NCBI RefSeq assembly: GCF_030463565.1
Contig: NC_134652.1
Coordinates: 8,831,897-8,895,896, forward strand
Direction of reading: 5' to 3'
From: Pelecanus crispus
Lineage: Eukaryota > Chordata > Aves > Pelecaniformes > Pelecanidae
DNA length: 64,000 nt
The translations under genes and the position numbers were made by a program. Shown one piece after another: positions 46,615 to 58,500 of the stretch; the first letter of the stretch is position 1; each line of letters opens with the position of its first letter. The notes beneath the pieces were generated by a model. It searched no databases. It saw only the letters and a program-made list of their open reading frames with translations, and was not told the DNA's origin.

Positions 46615-49377
46615 GTCTGCTTTATCCTTGGAAATGTTCCCAGAAAGATAGGAAAATTTATTTCAGATTATAGTTTATAGCTAAGCTGGAAAAAAATTTT
46701 AACGGTTGGTTTCTCTGAAAACTCTGAAATCCATGGAGATAAATTTCTTGAATTGGTGTGCTGGAGCCCAGAACAGGATTGGAGCTCCAGAGGTAGGGAA
46801 ATTTCCAGGCAGCAACACATCAGGAGTGAGACATTAAAAAGAATTACGTGGGTTTGTGTGGCAGTGCATTTAGGGGCTTGTCTTGGCTGGGAAGGCTTTT
46901 GTTTTTAGTGTTGTGTAGCTGGGATTGTAGGGGTCTACTGAGGGAGTTGGTAGGGAACCACCTCAATGTTAAGTCCCCTCCCTTGCCCTGCATCAAGTGA
47001 CTTTGCATGTGGAATACTGCTGTGCTTCTGGGTCTCTTGTGCCCATTTCCTGACATCAGCTCAACTTGGTGAAGCCTTATCCCTTTAGGAAAACTTCTTA
47101 GTGGGCCTGGTAGGTCTTCTCATAGTGAAAGAGTCTGGCCTTCTCCTCGTGTCCCTTTCATTTCCTTGTTGAAATAAGTAGATGTAGAAGGACAGTTGTC
47201 TACCCCTTTGGATCCTTTCTATACTACCCATGTAAACCAAGTTTTGAGAAAGCCCTTCTCCTCTGAGTGATGAATTGAGAGCAAACATGCTGGAAATATA
47301 TGTCAATAACATACAAAAATTCCCCAGAAATAGTGATATGGCTGCTTTGTGTAGCAATGTTACAGAACTCAGTAGGTCATTCTACTAGAGACATCAACTA
47401 GAAGGTGAAAAACAGCCTGGGCAAATGAACAGGATTAGGTCTGGGAACCCTTTGGTCCCGCTCATCTCTAGGAGAAGGCTGTAAGTGAACTCAAGAACAA
47501 ATGAGACCGCAGCTAACTCTTCACCTGCAAAGCTTTGTCAGCTTGGCTATGCTTTCTGGCTGTGGCCACGTATCTTTGCAGAGCTGACATTCCCTAATCT
47601 CCACCTCTGGGAACAACCAAATGGATACCAGCTGTGTGCGTAGGTATCGCACTGCTATCATCCATGCTAGTGGGGTTTATTTATTTTAGTAGTAGGAAAG
47701 TTTTAAATTTTTTTCTGAAATATCACCTTTGATACTAATTCAGAGCTCAGTGCTCCTGTCCTTAATTAAGTAGCATTTTAGTTTGTAAATATGTTCATAT
47801 CAGTGATACAGGAGAATCAGTACATGCCCTAGTACGCTGATAAGTTTTAACACTTGTTCAAAATGAGGGGGGAACAGTCTTTCCTGCTTAACTTAAGAGC
47901 TGGTGGAAAAGATTTGAGTTAGGATTTTATCATCGTTAGTCTGCTGCTCTTAGTCAACACACCAATAACACAGGGCAAACTGAATAACTAGGCAATTCTT
48001 TAGGCCGTGGTCAGATGGATTTCAGCTGCTTGCTTCTCCTTTGGGAAGAAGGGGTAGGGCTGGGATGCATGTCCCTCGCTATGATGCAGGATGCTTGCTA
48101 TGCCTGGAGGAGCTGTTCTGGTCCTTGCGGCCTCACAGTAAGGGGTTGTTGGAAGAAATATGGCTTTCAATAAATAAGGGCCTCGCTATGTTTCTGCAGT
48201 TCTGAAGAAGCTGTAGTCTGGAACAGGAAGCAGGCAGAGGAGAGGACTGGTTTTCTCATGCTGCAGGACGCCGTGGCTCTTCCCTGGGACACAGTGCAGT
48301 GCTCCCCTGTATTGTTCATGCTTCCCTTGCCACCTGTCAAGTCCCTGGCGCACTTGTGAGTACTCGGGACTGCAGGTCTCTCTTGGCTGAACCTCAGACT
48401 TGTGTTTAATTATGCTTCTAACTTCATACAGGCTTGGTTAGTGTTTAGTCAAGGACATAACACTGACTGTTCTTTTTTAAAAAAAAAGAATTTCATTCAG
48501 ATATTTATACTTGTTATAAATATGTTCTTAATATTGCATTTCTACTCCTCTCTCTTAGAAGTTTACCTGCCCAAGTGCTTGTACATCATTTGTCAAACAT
48601 GGGGAAATGGGAGTGCCTATTCATTAACTTAGAGATTGGTTTTTATACTTAGAAAACCTGCTGCCTTGGTCTCTTAAAGCTGCAGGTAGCTCACTCATGC
48701 CATGCTTTGCAGAGTAGTAGTGTTTGTTTTAATGTGAAAGAGTCAGTCCCAGGTTCTGCAAAGCCTGGAGTTATTCAAAGTCAGAGTTTCTCTCCAGGAT
48801 TGTCAGTTGCCACAGCAAAGGTATGTGTTTGAAATTAAGCAGTAGCCAGGTGCTGTGATTTAAACCATTTAGTTTCTTCTGAAGTGGGGAACACTTGAGG
48901 TTTGGCTTTGCCTGTTGCTTCCCTGAAGGATGTAGTGCCCAAAGGGCTGTTCTGACCTGCTGAAGAAATATCCTGGTCTTGTTCTGTTCCTCCCTCATGC
49001 CATAGCATCTTCTGAGGGCAGTGCTTTTGTGTGGGGCTGGAAAGTTTTGAGCAATAGTGGAGGCTGTGGAAAGGAGGTGTTTGGGACTATTCCCAGCCCC
49101 TGGGGTGTGCTGAGGTAATGTGCTGCCCTGAGAGTGTTTGACAGACAGAAAATCTGGCAAATTATCAATGTGGTGGGAAACAGTTCTTACCTGCTTTTCT
49201 TGAGGTGCTAGTAGAGTAAGACTGTGCAGTGTTATAAATGGATTTTAGCATATGTGATTTCCAGTTGTTTCCACAGTTACGAGCACAATAAACTCGCCTC
49301 AGACATGAAAAACATTGACAAGTGTGTTTGCAAAGAACTGAAAAAATAAAGCAAGCAACAGGCAGTTTGAGTTTTGC
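46615..49377. other. Gap between the two lipase genes
   Basis: About 2.8 kb containing the upstream region of the PNLIP-type gene and the end of the next gene. No further exon, transposon or RNA recognised. A 129-codon minus-strand frame at 48771-49160 looks like chance. Confidence 0.5.
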
Positions 49378-49383
49378 TTTAAT
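49378..49383 (-). terminator. Candidate poly(A) signal ATTAAA of the PNLIPRP3-like gene
   Basis: ATTAAA on the minus strand, 83 nt past the stop at 49466. It is the common variant hexamer; no AATAAA is closer. Confidence 0.5.
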
Positions 49384-49465
49384 AGCCTTGTGTACCGACA
49401 TTCCCATGTACAGGACTGATTGTTTGCTCAGCTGCTGTGTACAGAACAGTGGTACTTGGTGACCT

Positions 49466-49529
49466 CTAGCAAGGTGTAAGTAACTGGGGAACTCCATATG
49501 TCACAGTTCCACGGCCGCAAAAAGTTGAC
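49466..49529 (-). CDS. PNLIPRP3: PNLIPRP3-like exon 13: C-terminus and stop
   Basis: The 64-nt coding part after CTTCCCAG reads [20 protein letters not shown], then TAG at 49468-49466. Human PNLIPRP3 ends with a similar STFC...KPC. It lies beyond the CR1 insertion. Confidence 0.93.
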
Positions 49530-52500
49530 CTGGGAAGAAAAAAAAACTTGAATCAAGATTTATTTATCTATTTCCACCAAAGAAAAATGAAAGGTTGTCA
49601 GCTATCACCTTGAGGGTTGTTAGTTTGATCCATAATCCTACTTAAGCCTTCCTAAAAGCCTGGTGTACAGAAATTAGTGTCTGTGTAATAACAGTAAGAA
49701 GGTGAATTCCCTTCTTTTGGGGACCAGCAGTAAAATCTGAGTTTTAATACATGAATAAAATTAATCTCTGGATTCACAAATATAGAGCTCTAGATAAAAA
49801 GTCAGAAAGGCATCTTTTCAAGCTCCCTTTCTGTAGGCTAGGTGCTTAACTAGATTGCCCCAAAGTTGGGCAGCTTTTTTTTTCTTTTTTTTAAGCTCAC
49901 ACTGAAAGGGATTTCATCAGCTTCTCTAAATAATCCATGCCAATGCCAAACTATAAGAAAGTTGTTTCCCCCCCCCAATATCTAACCAATATTTCTTCTG
50001 TTGTAAAATACATTAATTAAACCTTGACCTAAACCCAGTGGATATGTGGAATGGTTGGCTGTGACCCTTCACAGACAGCTTTGCATATATCTTCATGCTC
50101 CTCTCCAGGCTTTTCTTTATTGAGAAACACATTTCCTTCAGCTGCTCTACACAGATCTCTTCTGCTGTTTTTCCAGACTTCAGTCTGTGTGCGTTGTTCC
50201 TGAAGTATACTCTCCAAACTTGCAAATGACCCTGCTTCCGGTTACAGTCTTACCCCAGTTATTCAAATTAGAATAAATTCGTAAGACCAACCGGAGGGGA
50301 AATCGACCGGCCTGGCTGAATAGGGAGCTTTTGCGGGGACTCAGGGAAAAAAGGAGAGTCTACTGCCTTTGGCAGAAGGGGCGGGCAGCTCAGGAGGAGT
50401 ACAGGGATCTTGTTAGGTCCTGCAGGGAGGAAATTAGAAAGGCAAAAGCCCAGCTAGAACTCAATCTGGCCAGTGCTGTAAAAGACAATAAAAAATGCTT
50501 TTATAAGTACATCAGCAATAAAAGGAGAGCCAAGGAGGATCTCCGTTCTTTGCTGGATGTGGGGGGGAACATTGTCACCGAGGACAAGGAAAAGGCTGAA
50601 GTACTTAACGCCTTCTTTGCCTCTGTGTTCAACAGCCAGACCGGTCATCCCCAGGGTACTCAGGCCCTTGAGCAAGAGGATAGGGATAGGGACCAGAATG
50701 GAGCCCTCATAGCCCAGGAGGAAGCAGTTAATGACCTGCTATGCCACCTGGACGCTCACAAGTCTATGGGGCCGGATGGGATCCACCCAAGAGTACTGAG
50801 GGAGCTGGCAGAGGAGCTTGCCAAGCCACTTTCCATCATCTATCAACAGTCCTGGTTAACAGGGGAGGTCCCTGATGACTGGAGGCTTGCCAATGTGACG
50901 CCCATCTACAAGAAGGGCCGGAAGGAGGACCCGGGGAACTACAGGCCTGTCAGCCTGACCTCGGTGCCGGGGAAGATTATGGAGAGGTTCATCTTGAGCG
51001 AACTCCACAGGCAAGTACAGGTCAACCAGGGGATCAGGCCCAGCCAGCATGGGTTCACAAAAGGCAGGTCCTGCTTGACCAACCTGATCTCCTTCTATGA
51101 CCTGGTGACCCGCCTGGTAGATGATGGAAAGGCTGTGGATGTCATCTACCTCGACTTTAGCAAAGCTTTTGACACCGTCTCGCATAATATCCTCCTCGGG
51201 AAGCTGGCAGCTCACGGCTTAGACAGGCATACTCTTCGCTGGGTAAAGAACTGGTTGGGTGGCCGAGCCCAGAGAGTAGTGATAAATGGTGTTAAGTCCA
51301 GTTGGCGGCCGGTCACGAGCGGTGTTCCCCAGGGCTCTGTTTTAGGGCCAGTCCTGTTCAATATCTTTATCAATGATCTGGATGAGGGGATCGAGTGCAC
51401 CCTCAGTAAGTTTGCAGACGACACCAAATTGGGTGGGAGTGTCGATCTGCTGGAGGGTAGGATGGCCCTGCAGAGGGACCTGGACAGACTGGATCGATGG
51501 GCCGTGGCCAACTGTATGAGGTTCAACAAGGCCAAGTGCCGGGTCCTGCACTTCGGTCACAACAACCCCATGCAGCGCTACAGGCTTGGGGAGGAGTGGC
51601 TGGAAAGCTGCCTGGCCGAAAAGGACCTGGGGGTGTTAGTAGATAGCCGGCTGAACATGAGCCAGCAGTGTGCCCAGGTGGCCAAGAAGGCCAACAGCAT
51701 CCTGGCTTGTATCAGGAATGCTGTGGCCAGCAGGAGCAGGGAGGTGATTGTCCCCCTGTACTCGGCGCTGGTGAGGCCGCACCTGGAATACTGTGTCCAG
51801 TTTTGGGCCCCTCACTACAAGAAAGACATTGAGGTGCTGGAGCGTGTTCAGAGGCGGGCAACGAAGCTGGTGAAGGGTCTGGAGAACAAGTCTTATGAGG
51901 AGCGGCTGAGGGAACTGGGATTGTTTAGCCTGGAGAAGAGGAGGCTGAGGGGAGACCTTATTGCTCTCTACAACTACCTGAAAGGAGGTTGTAGTGAGGT
52001 GGGTGTTGGTCTCTTCTCCCAAGTAGCTAGCGATAGGACAAGAGGAAATGGGCTTAAGCTGCGCCAGGGGAGGTTTAGACTGGAAATTAGGAAAAATTTC
52101 TTTACGGAAAGGGTGGTCAGGCATTGGAACAGGCTGCCCAGAGAGGTGGTGGAGTCACCATCCCTGGAGGCGTTTAAAAAACGGGTAGATGTGGCACTTC
52201 GGGATATGGTTTAGTCTGGTCTACCCTTGATTAGTCTAGAGTGGGCTTGGTAGTGTAGGTTAATGGTTGGACTGGATGATCTTAAAGGTCTTTTCCAACC
52301 TAGATGATTCTATGATTCTATGATTCTATGAAATACTCCCTGGATCTTCTATACAATACTGCTGGTAATGCACCTGGGAATGAGACTTGCTTTATCTTTG
52401 TAATTGTGTTGCTGTGGCAAAACGGTGTACATTCCAAATTAGTGACTGCTGTGTTCCTTTCCAGACAGTTAATGCCTGGTTTGTACTTGAACATTTGATT

Positions 52501-55500
52501 TTCTTGCCCTTGTCATTACTCAGATTCACATTGTTGATTGCAAACATGTGTCCAATTTATTAAGATCATTTTTCAATCCTGTCTCCCACAGTTTTTGCAC
52601 TCCTTTCCCATTCCTTCTGACCTGTTAAAGGGATGTACTTACCTATGTCCATCTTCTCCATGAATTATATTGACTGTTTCTGCTCCCAGTCTTGCCCAGA
52701 GCAGATTAAATATGGCTTTATTCCAGAGAAATTCAATTTTTTTAGTATTTTTTGGGTTAATTTCAACATCAAGGTATTTTGTATAAACTTGGTCTTGAGA
52801 GAGGACTCCACTGCAAATAGAATGAGACAGCAATGCTAAGCTTAACAGTTCAGAGATTACTGAACTAAATCACATTATTAACAAGATTTGGGTTTTCCCC
52901 TTTCTTAGAGCAGAAATTTGCACTTTTGCTGTTCTTTGCAACAGCACAGGACACTGACCAGGACTCTGGGGTGTTATGCTCTGAACTGGGAGAGGAAGAA
53001 AAACAGTACTGAAAACTTTAAGTGTGCATACGGTGGGAGACCACCGGGAGATGACAAGGGTGAGGCTGGGGGTGTCTCCAGCGCCCAAGTGTGCTGAGTT
53101 TTGCAGGTATCGCTGCAGGGAGAGCTCCAGGTGAGGTTTTCGGGGAGGATTTTATAGGTGAGCTAGGAACTTCTGTGGGGCTTTGGCCTGCCCATGCACA
53201 GAGGATGGTGGGAGAACGCATGGAAGCGCTTGTTTCAGAGCAGGTACAGAAGACAGTGGGAGCTGCTATTTTGGTAGTTGGTGGGAGATAATATGAGCTG
53301 TGAATGAAGCTCACTGGCCAGACTATATAAATGTGCCATTTATATAGTAGTGATGGCTTTTAATATATCCTAGGGAAGATCCACTTTGCAAATTTGATGA
53401 ATTCAGGCATAGGATTGCCTTGTATGAGATCATACAGATCTCTGCAGAGACTCTTGCCAGCATGTGGAGTGAGGATGCTGATGCGTGTTGCCACACTAGT
53501 GATTGTGCTGAAGTGCGTATGAAATAGGTGAGCACTGTATGAATAGTGTGTGTTCCAGAGGTGTACGTTCTTTTTTTTTTTTTTTTAAGAGCAACTTGGA
53601 GAAACACAGAACTCGTGAAAAGGAAGTGACTTCCATTTCCTTTTTACAACCACCCATCTGCCCTCATGGGTCTTACTTATGTGAACTTTTTTTCATATCT
53701 GATGTTAAGCAGAATGTCTGCAACACAGAGTAAGCGTTTGCACTGCTTAAATATGTTGAAAATGTGTAGATGAATGTTAGCGGCATTAAATGCTATAGGG
53801 AAATATTAATTTATCTTACCTGGCAATTTCATATTCTTTTGTGTTCCCCTCTGTGTCATGGAAAACTAGGTTTATGTCCCCCCTCATTTTCTTTACACCA
53901 GACAGTTTGATAAATACTTTTTGTCTCCAAGCTGCATAAAGAAAAGCAAAATAAAAGTAGATTGTCATTGATATGAGAGACCTAAAAATGCTAGTATACC
54001 AGAAAGTTCTTTTTTTCCTAACTGGAATTCATTTGTGTTAGCAATGAAAGGCTCAGTGAGCTTGAATTTTGGTAACTAATTTAGCATTTTTTGTCAGAGA
54101 TGTTAGCAGTTGTTTATAGAAGCAACACAGGTGCACGGATGTAAGTCACATCAAGGCAATCACTTTTCAAATGTGAAAAAACTGTAACAAACCTTCTCCA
54201 CTTACTAGCAAAAGGTGGGTCTGCTGCTGTATTTAAAAAATACTTCTGGTTTACTCTTTCCAGTTTAGCTGGGAATCTGTCAGCATAGTGCCCCATCATT
54301 GGACATCCATCCTGTGAACATGGGAAACAGTCTCCCTAGGGAATAAGAGCATCAGTTAATGAGGAGTGGTTTTTTACATCATGGCTCTGACAGAATTAAG
54401 GCTCAAGATGCTGTTCTGATCTTGCAAAGCTGTGGCAGTGCTGTATGTTGTCATACCTTACCACCAAAACCTAATAAACCTGTTTCAGAAAACGGCTCCT
54501 GCACCCATGCATATACCAAGAGGGTGTAGAATGAGCAGGTTTGATATCTGTGTGGATGATAGTCTGAAACTCCCTCGTTCAAATATTTTTCAGCTAGAGT
54601 CTAGGACAAAATATAAGCCAATTTTACCCTCCTAGTGGAAGCGAATTTGCCTGTATTCGCATGGCAACACCATATGGGGGGGAAAAAAAGGAGCACCATT
54701 TATAAGTGCATTTATTTCGGTGCTCTAATCAGTGCCCAGTGTAAATTAGAGAACAGTCAAGGATTCTGGAGGCTCCAAATGTCTCCTCTTCTAGCTAGGA
54801 ATTAGTAGGATAGATATATCTACCCTACGTGCTTTTTGCACAAAGGTTTAGGGTAAGAATTGCATGAGGTTTAATTTTTTTCCTCACTTCTGGTGATATC
54901 ACCTGTGCTTCAGGATTCATTTTCCAGAGTGGAATAGTTGATGGAGCCTCACAGCATGCTTCCTCCTACCAAACCACACCATGAGAGCACAGCCACCAGC
55001 ATCCAGGTGCTCTGGGCCCATAGCAGGACCAATTGTGAGTACAGAGACCTGGATTATTTTCTTTACAGCTTACCCATTCCTGGCCTGATATACTTACTGA
55101 CTCAAAGGATTTGTACGTTTCACAGTGATATCCAAGGTATCCGGTGGGATGGAGGATACTTGCAAAATAAAACTCATGGCTGCGTGAGTGATGGCACCCC
55201 CCAATCATTGTAGCGTCTGTTGGAACAAAGTTTATGAGCATCCAGGAAATAACCTCCTGTCCTCCTGTACAAGAGTTGCACTTGCCTCACCATGGACACA
55301 GCTGAGGCATGGAACAGAACAACAGCGTTGTCTTGTAGTAATTTTTCATCTGAATTTACACATCCGTAGTTGCAGTAGAAGTTACTGTTTTGTCTGTGTT
55401 TTATCCAGAGAACTGTGCGCCAGTTACCCCAAGACTTCAAGTGAGATGCATTGGTGTTCTATGGCGTAATAGCCCCTTTTAAGAAGACAGCTATATATAT

Positions 55501-58500
55501 ATATATATGAGGAGATGTCACAGCAAGATGATGTTAATTACAGTTTTAAAAGGCTTAATAGAGCAAAGAGAATCCACCAGCCTTCTGCCAACCCTCCAAA
55601 GCCTGTGAAGAGAGAGAAGTCTCGGGTGGAGAGGTGAGGCATGCGCAGTCCTTGGAAACACTGAGTGCTTTTGCCTAATTCATGCCTTCTAAGCGTTGGA
55701 TGTTCTTTGCAGCATCTGCGAGAAACCAAAGGTGGTGGTGTCATGCCACAGGTTTGGTTATGACACTGGCCTGACTCAGTGTGGAAAACCTCCTGCTGGG
55801 GTTGTCGGGGTGTTGGACTTGCAGACTCCGTTCCCTGTGTTTTTGTGTTCTGCAGGTCCAATTTCAAATTAGAGAAGCAAAGCTTAGGCCTGTACTATAC
55901 CTCCGTTCCCTACAGTGTTGCCTGAGGAGCACTGTTCTGATCCAGCCTTTATTGTTTCTTATTTCCTTCTCATACTTGTGAGTAAATAGGCAAAAAACAA
56001 TTTTGTTTTGCTGTTTTCTCTCAAACAGATGGTTACTTTAACAGTTCACATTTCAGGATTGTATGAAAATAAAGTACTATGCGTGTTGGGAATGTATGTT
56101 TACCTGCAATGATAACTTCAAAATCGCTTTGTTTCATCTCTGGAATTAAATCAGTGCATCCAGGCATCACAGTTCCTCCGTTTGGGTAAAAATCCAGGTG
56201 TCCGGTAGTGCTATACATTCCAAACCCTGAGATACACATGTGATGATGTCAGTGTCTTGGTGACATGCCCATCCCTGCAGATATTTACTTGCATGTGAAC
56301 ACTTACCTATGGCAGGAAAGTGAGCAGCGTTAGTGTGAATAACATCAACAAAGTTTGCATCTGAAGGATCCAGTCTCACCTCAGGAGGAGTACCTTCAAA
56401 ATAGGGCCCAGCAGGGTCTAAGCCTAAAAAACCCCACATTTAGTGGTTGAGGGAGGGAGGGAGAGAAGTGTTGCACTTGTTAATATGTCTTTTGCAGCTT
56501 ACAGCATCAGATATTCAGTATTGCACTAGACATGCTGAACAATAATGATGTGAATTCTAAGCTAAACTGAAAAAAAATATGTACAATAATATGGTTTTGT
56601 GAACCTTTCTGCCAACTTTTTCCAACAAAAGTAAAATATTTTCCAGTGGGCTATATAATGGCATCATATTACTATGAAGGAGGCATTTTATTACCTGTGA
56701 GCTTATTACTGGCCTGTAAAGCTTTACGAGTAGGAAAACCCAAGGATTCTTGGTATGTTACTTTGTCTCTGTGTAGGGCTTGATGTAATCCAGTGAATGA
56801 CAGTGACATTACAGACATATTAACTGTCTGTGTCCTTCTACTAAAGAGTTTTTAAGCTAACTAGAGAAAGAAGATGTAATAATTACCCTTGTTTCTGAGA
56901 AGTGTAAAGTTTGCCTGCTCTTATGCAAGGTGTCTCCAGCACTGCCAATAATTTAATTCCAGTCTATAGACCAGTGTGTTGCAAATTTCTTTCCTTTAGA
57001 AATGTGCTGTTAGCTCTACATCTCGGTGAAGAGCCTACCTGTCATCCGTCTGATGCCTTGGATCCTTCTTCCCGCCTCTCCTGCAGCATGTGCTCCCAGA
57101 CTGTGGCCAATTAAATGGATCTTGCAAAGGCAGTATCTGAAGATTTTCTGATCATTAAGGTGGTGGTGGGAGACAAAAACACAGGCTTTAACTAGCAAGC
57201 AAAGAGGGTGTCGTACATTATGGGCCTTTGGGAACATTTAGACTCACTTCCTGCATAGCAAATAGGGTGTGAGTTCCTTGAGTTAATTACTGTTTAAATT
57301 ACACTAAGACTTGATAGAAAATGATCTAATCTAGAATTTTAAATGCATAGTGATGATGGATTCACTGTTGTAGTGTTGGCATACGGTTATCATGTTCAAT
57401 TATCCTCGGTGACAAGATATGAACCTTCTTTCTTATTTGGATCAACCCCTAATTTAATCTTCCATCAAAATGATCTTATTTTTTTCTTTATTTACTCTAT
57501 TATGGAGCCCTTTTTTAATCACATGTCTGTTCTCCATCTGTCTCCTTAGAATATGTGGTCATATCACTCAATAGTATTTTCACTGACAAGTTTAGGTGGG
57601 GCAACATTCATTCTCCTTTTTGCTTAGTATCACCTGTACAAAACCTGCACTGCTGAGATATTACACATGCATTCCAGGTGGAAATGGAGAATAATCAGTG
57701 TGTAGTCTGCACGCAGGGGACACGTTTCATCCAGGGATTTGCTGGATTTCATAACGACCAAAGACAACAAGGATTGGTTGCTAACTGCTTGAGGTTTTCA
57801 CACTAAGTTTGGTTTTGTTTTGTAACGCATGTGCCAAAATAAAAGCAGATCTGTAGCATTGGCCTGTCTATTGTCAGAGAAGCAGATTCCTCTGAATATG
57901 TTTTACTGCAGTACTTCCATTTACAATGCAGCTTAACTCTTCCTAAAGCCAAACTCCAGAGGTTTGTAAATTGGGGAAAAGTAAAAGTCTAAGGATCACT
58001 TACACTTTGTAATGGAAGAGAAGCCTAGACTGCAAACGGTGCAGTAATAGAGATATTAAATGAGAAACTGAACCCATCTTTGAGTGACCTGGGATTTGTA
58101 CACAAAGACGACAGATACAGAAGCAAATGCGTGAGGCTAGAGATGAGTTTCCTAGGTAGAAACAGTAGCTTGTACCCATCAGATTCTGAGGAAGTGTTCT
58201 TTGATACTCAGGTGCTCACAAAGTTGGCATTTTGCCTTGTGGGATCTGAACTCTTTCTTGCAGCACTTTAAAATGAATGCCTCCTGACCCGGATCAAGTG
58301 CATAGCCAGGCAGGATTCTGATTTTCAGCAGTTCTAAGTAGTCGTGAATCTTTCTGAAGTCAGTGGGAAATGCTGATACTCTTAAACTTTGCAACTGAGC
58401 AGCTCTGTGCTGTATGTGTGAATGTGAACACTTGCCTTCAGGAACATGAAGTTCACAACTAGACGGCAACTGGACAGTTTATTGTGCCTGTAGACAGCAA

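Noticed and set aside
48771-49160. 129-codon minus-strand frame just past the second lipase gene
   Set aside because: It lies beyond the likely cleavage site and shows no domain or signal.
50013-50225. 70-codon minus-strand frame considered as the last exon of the PNLIPRP3-like gene
   Set aside because: The true last exon with the STFC...LTPC ending is at 49466-49529; this frame lacks the family cysteine pattern.
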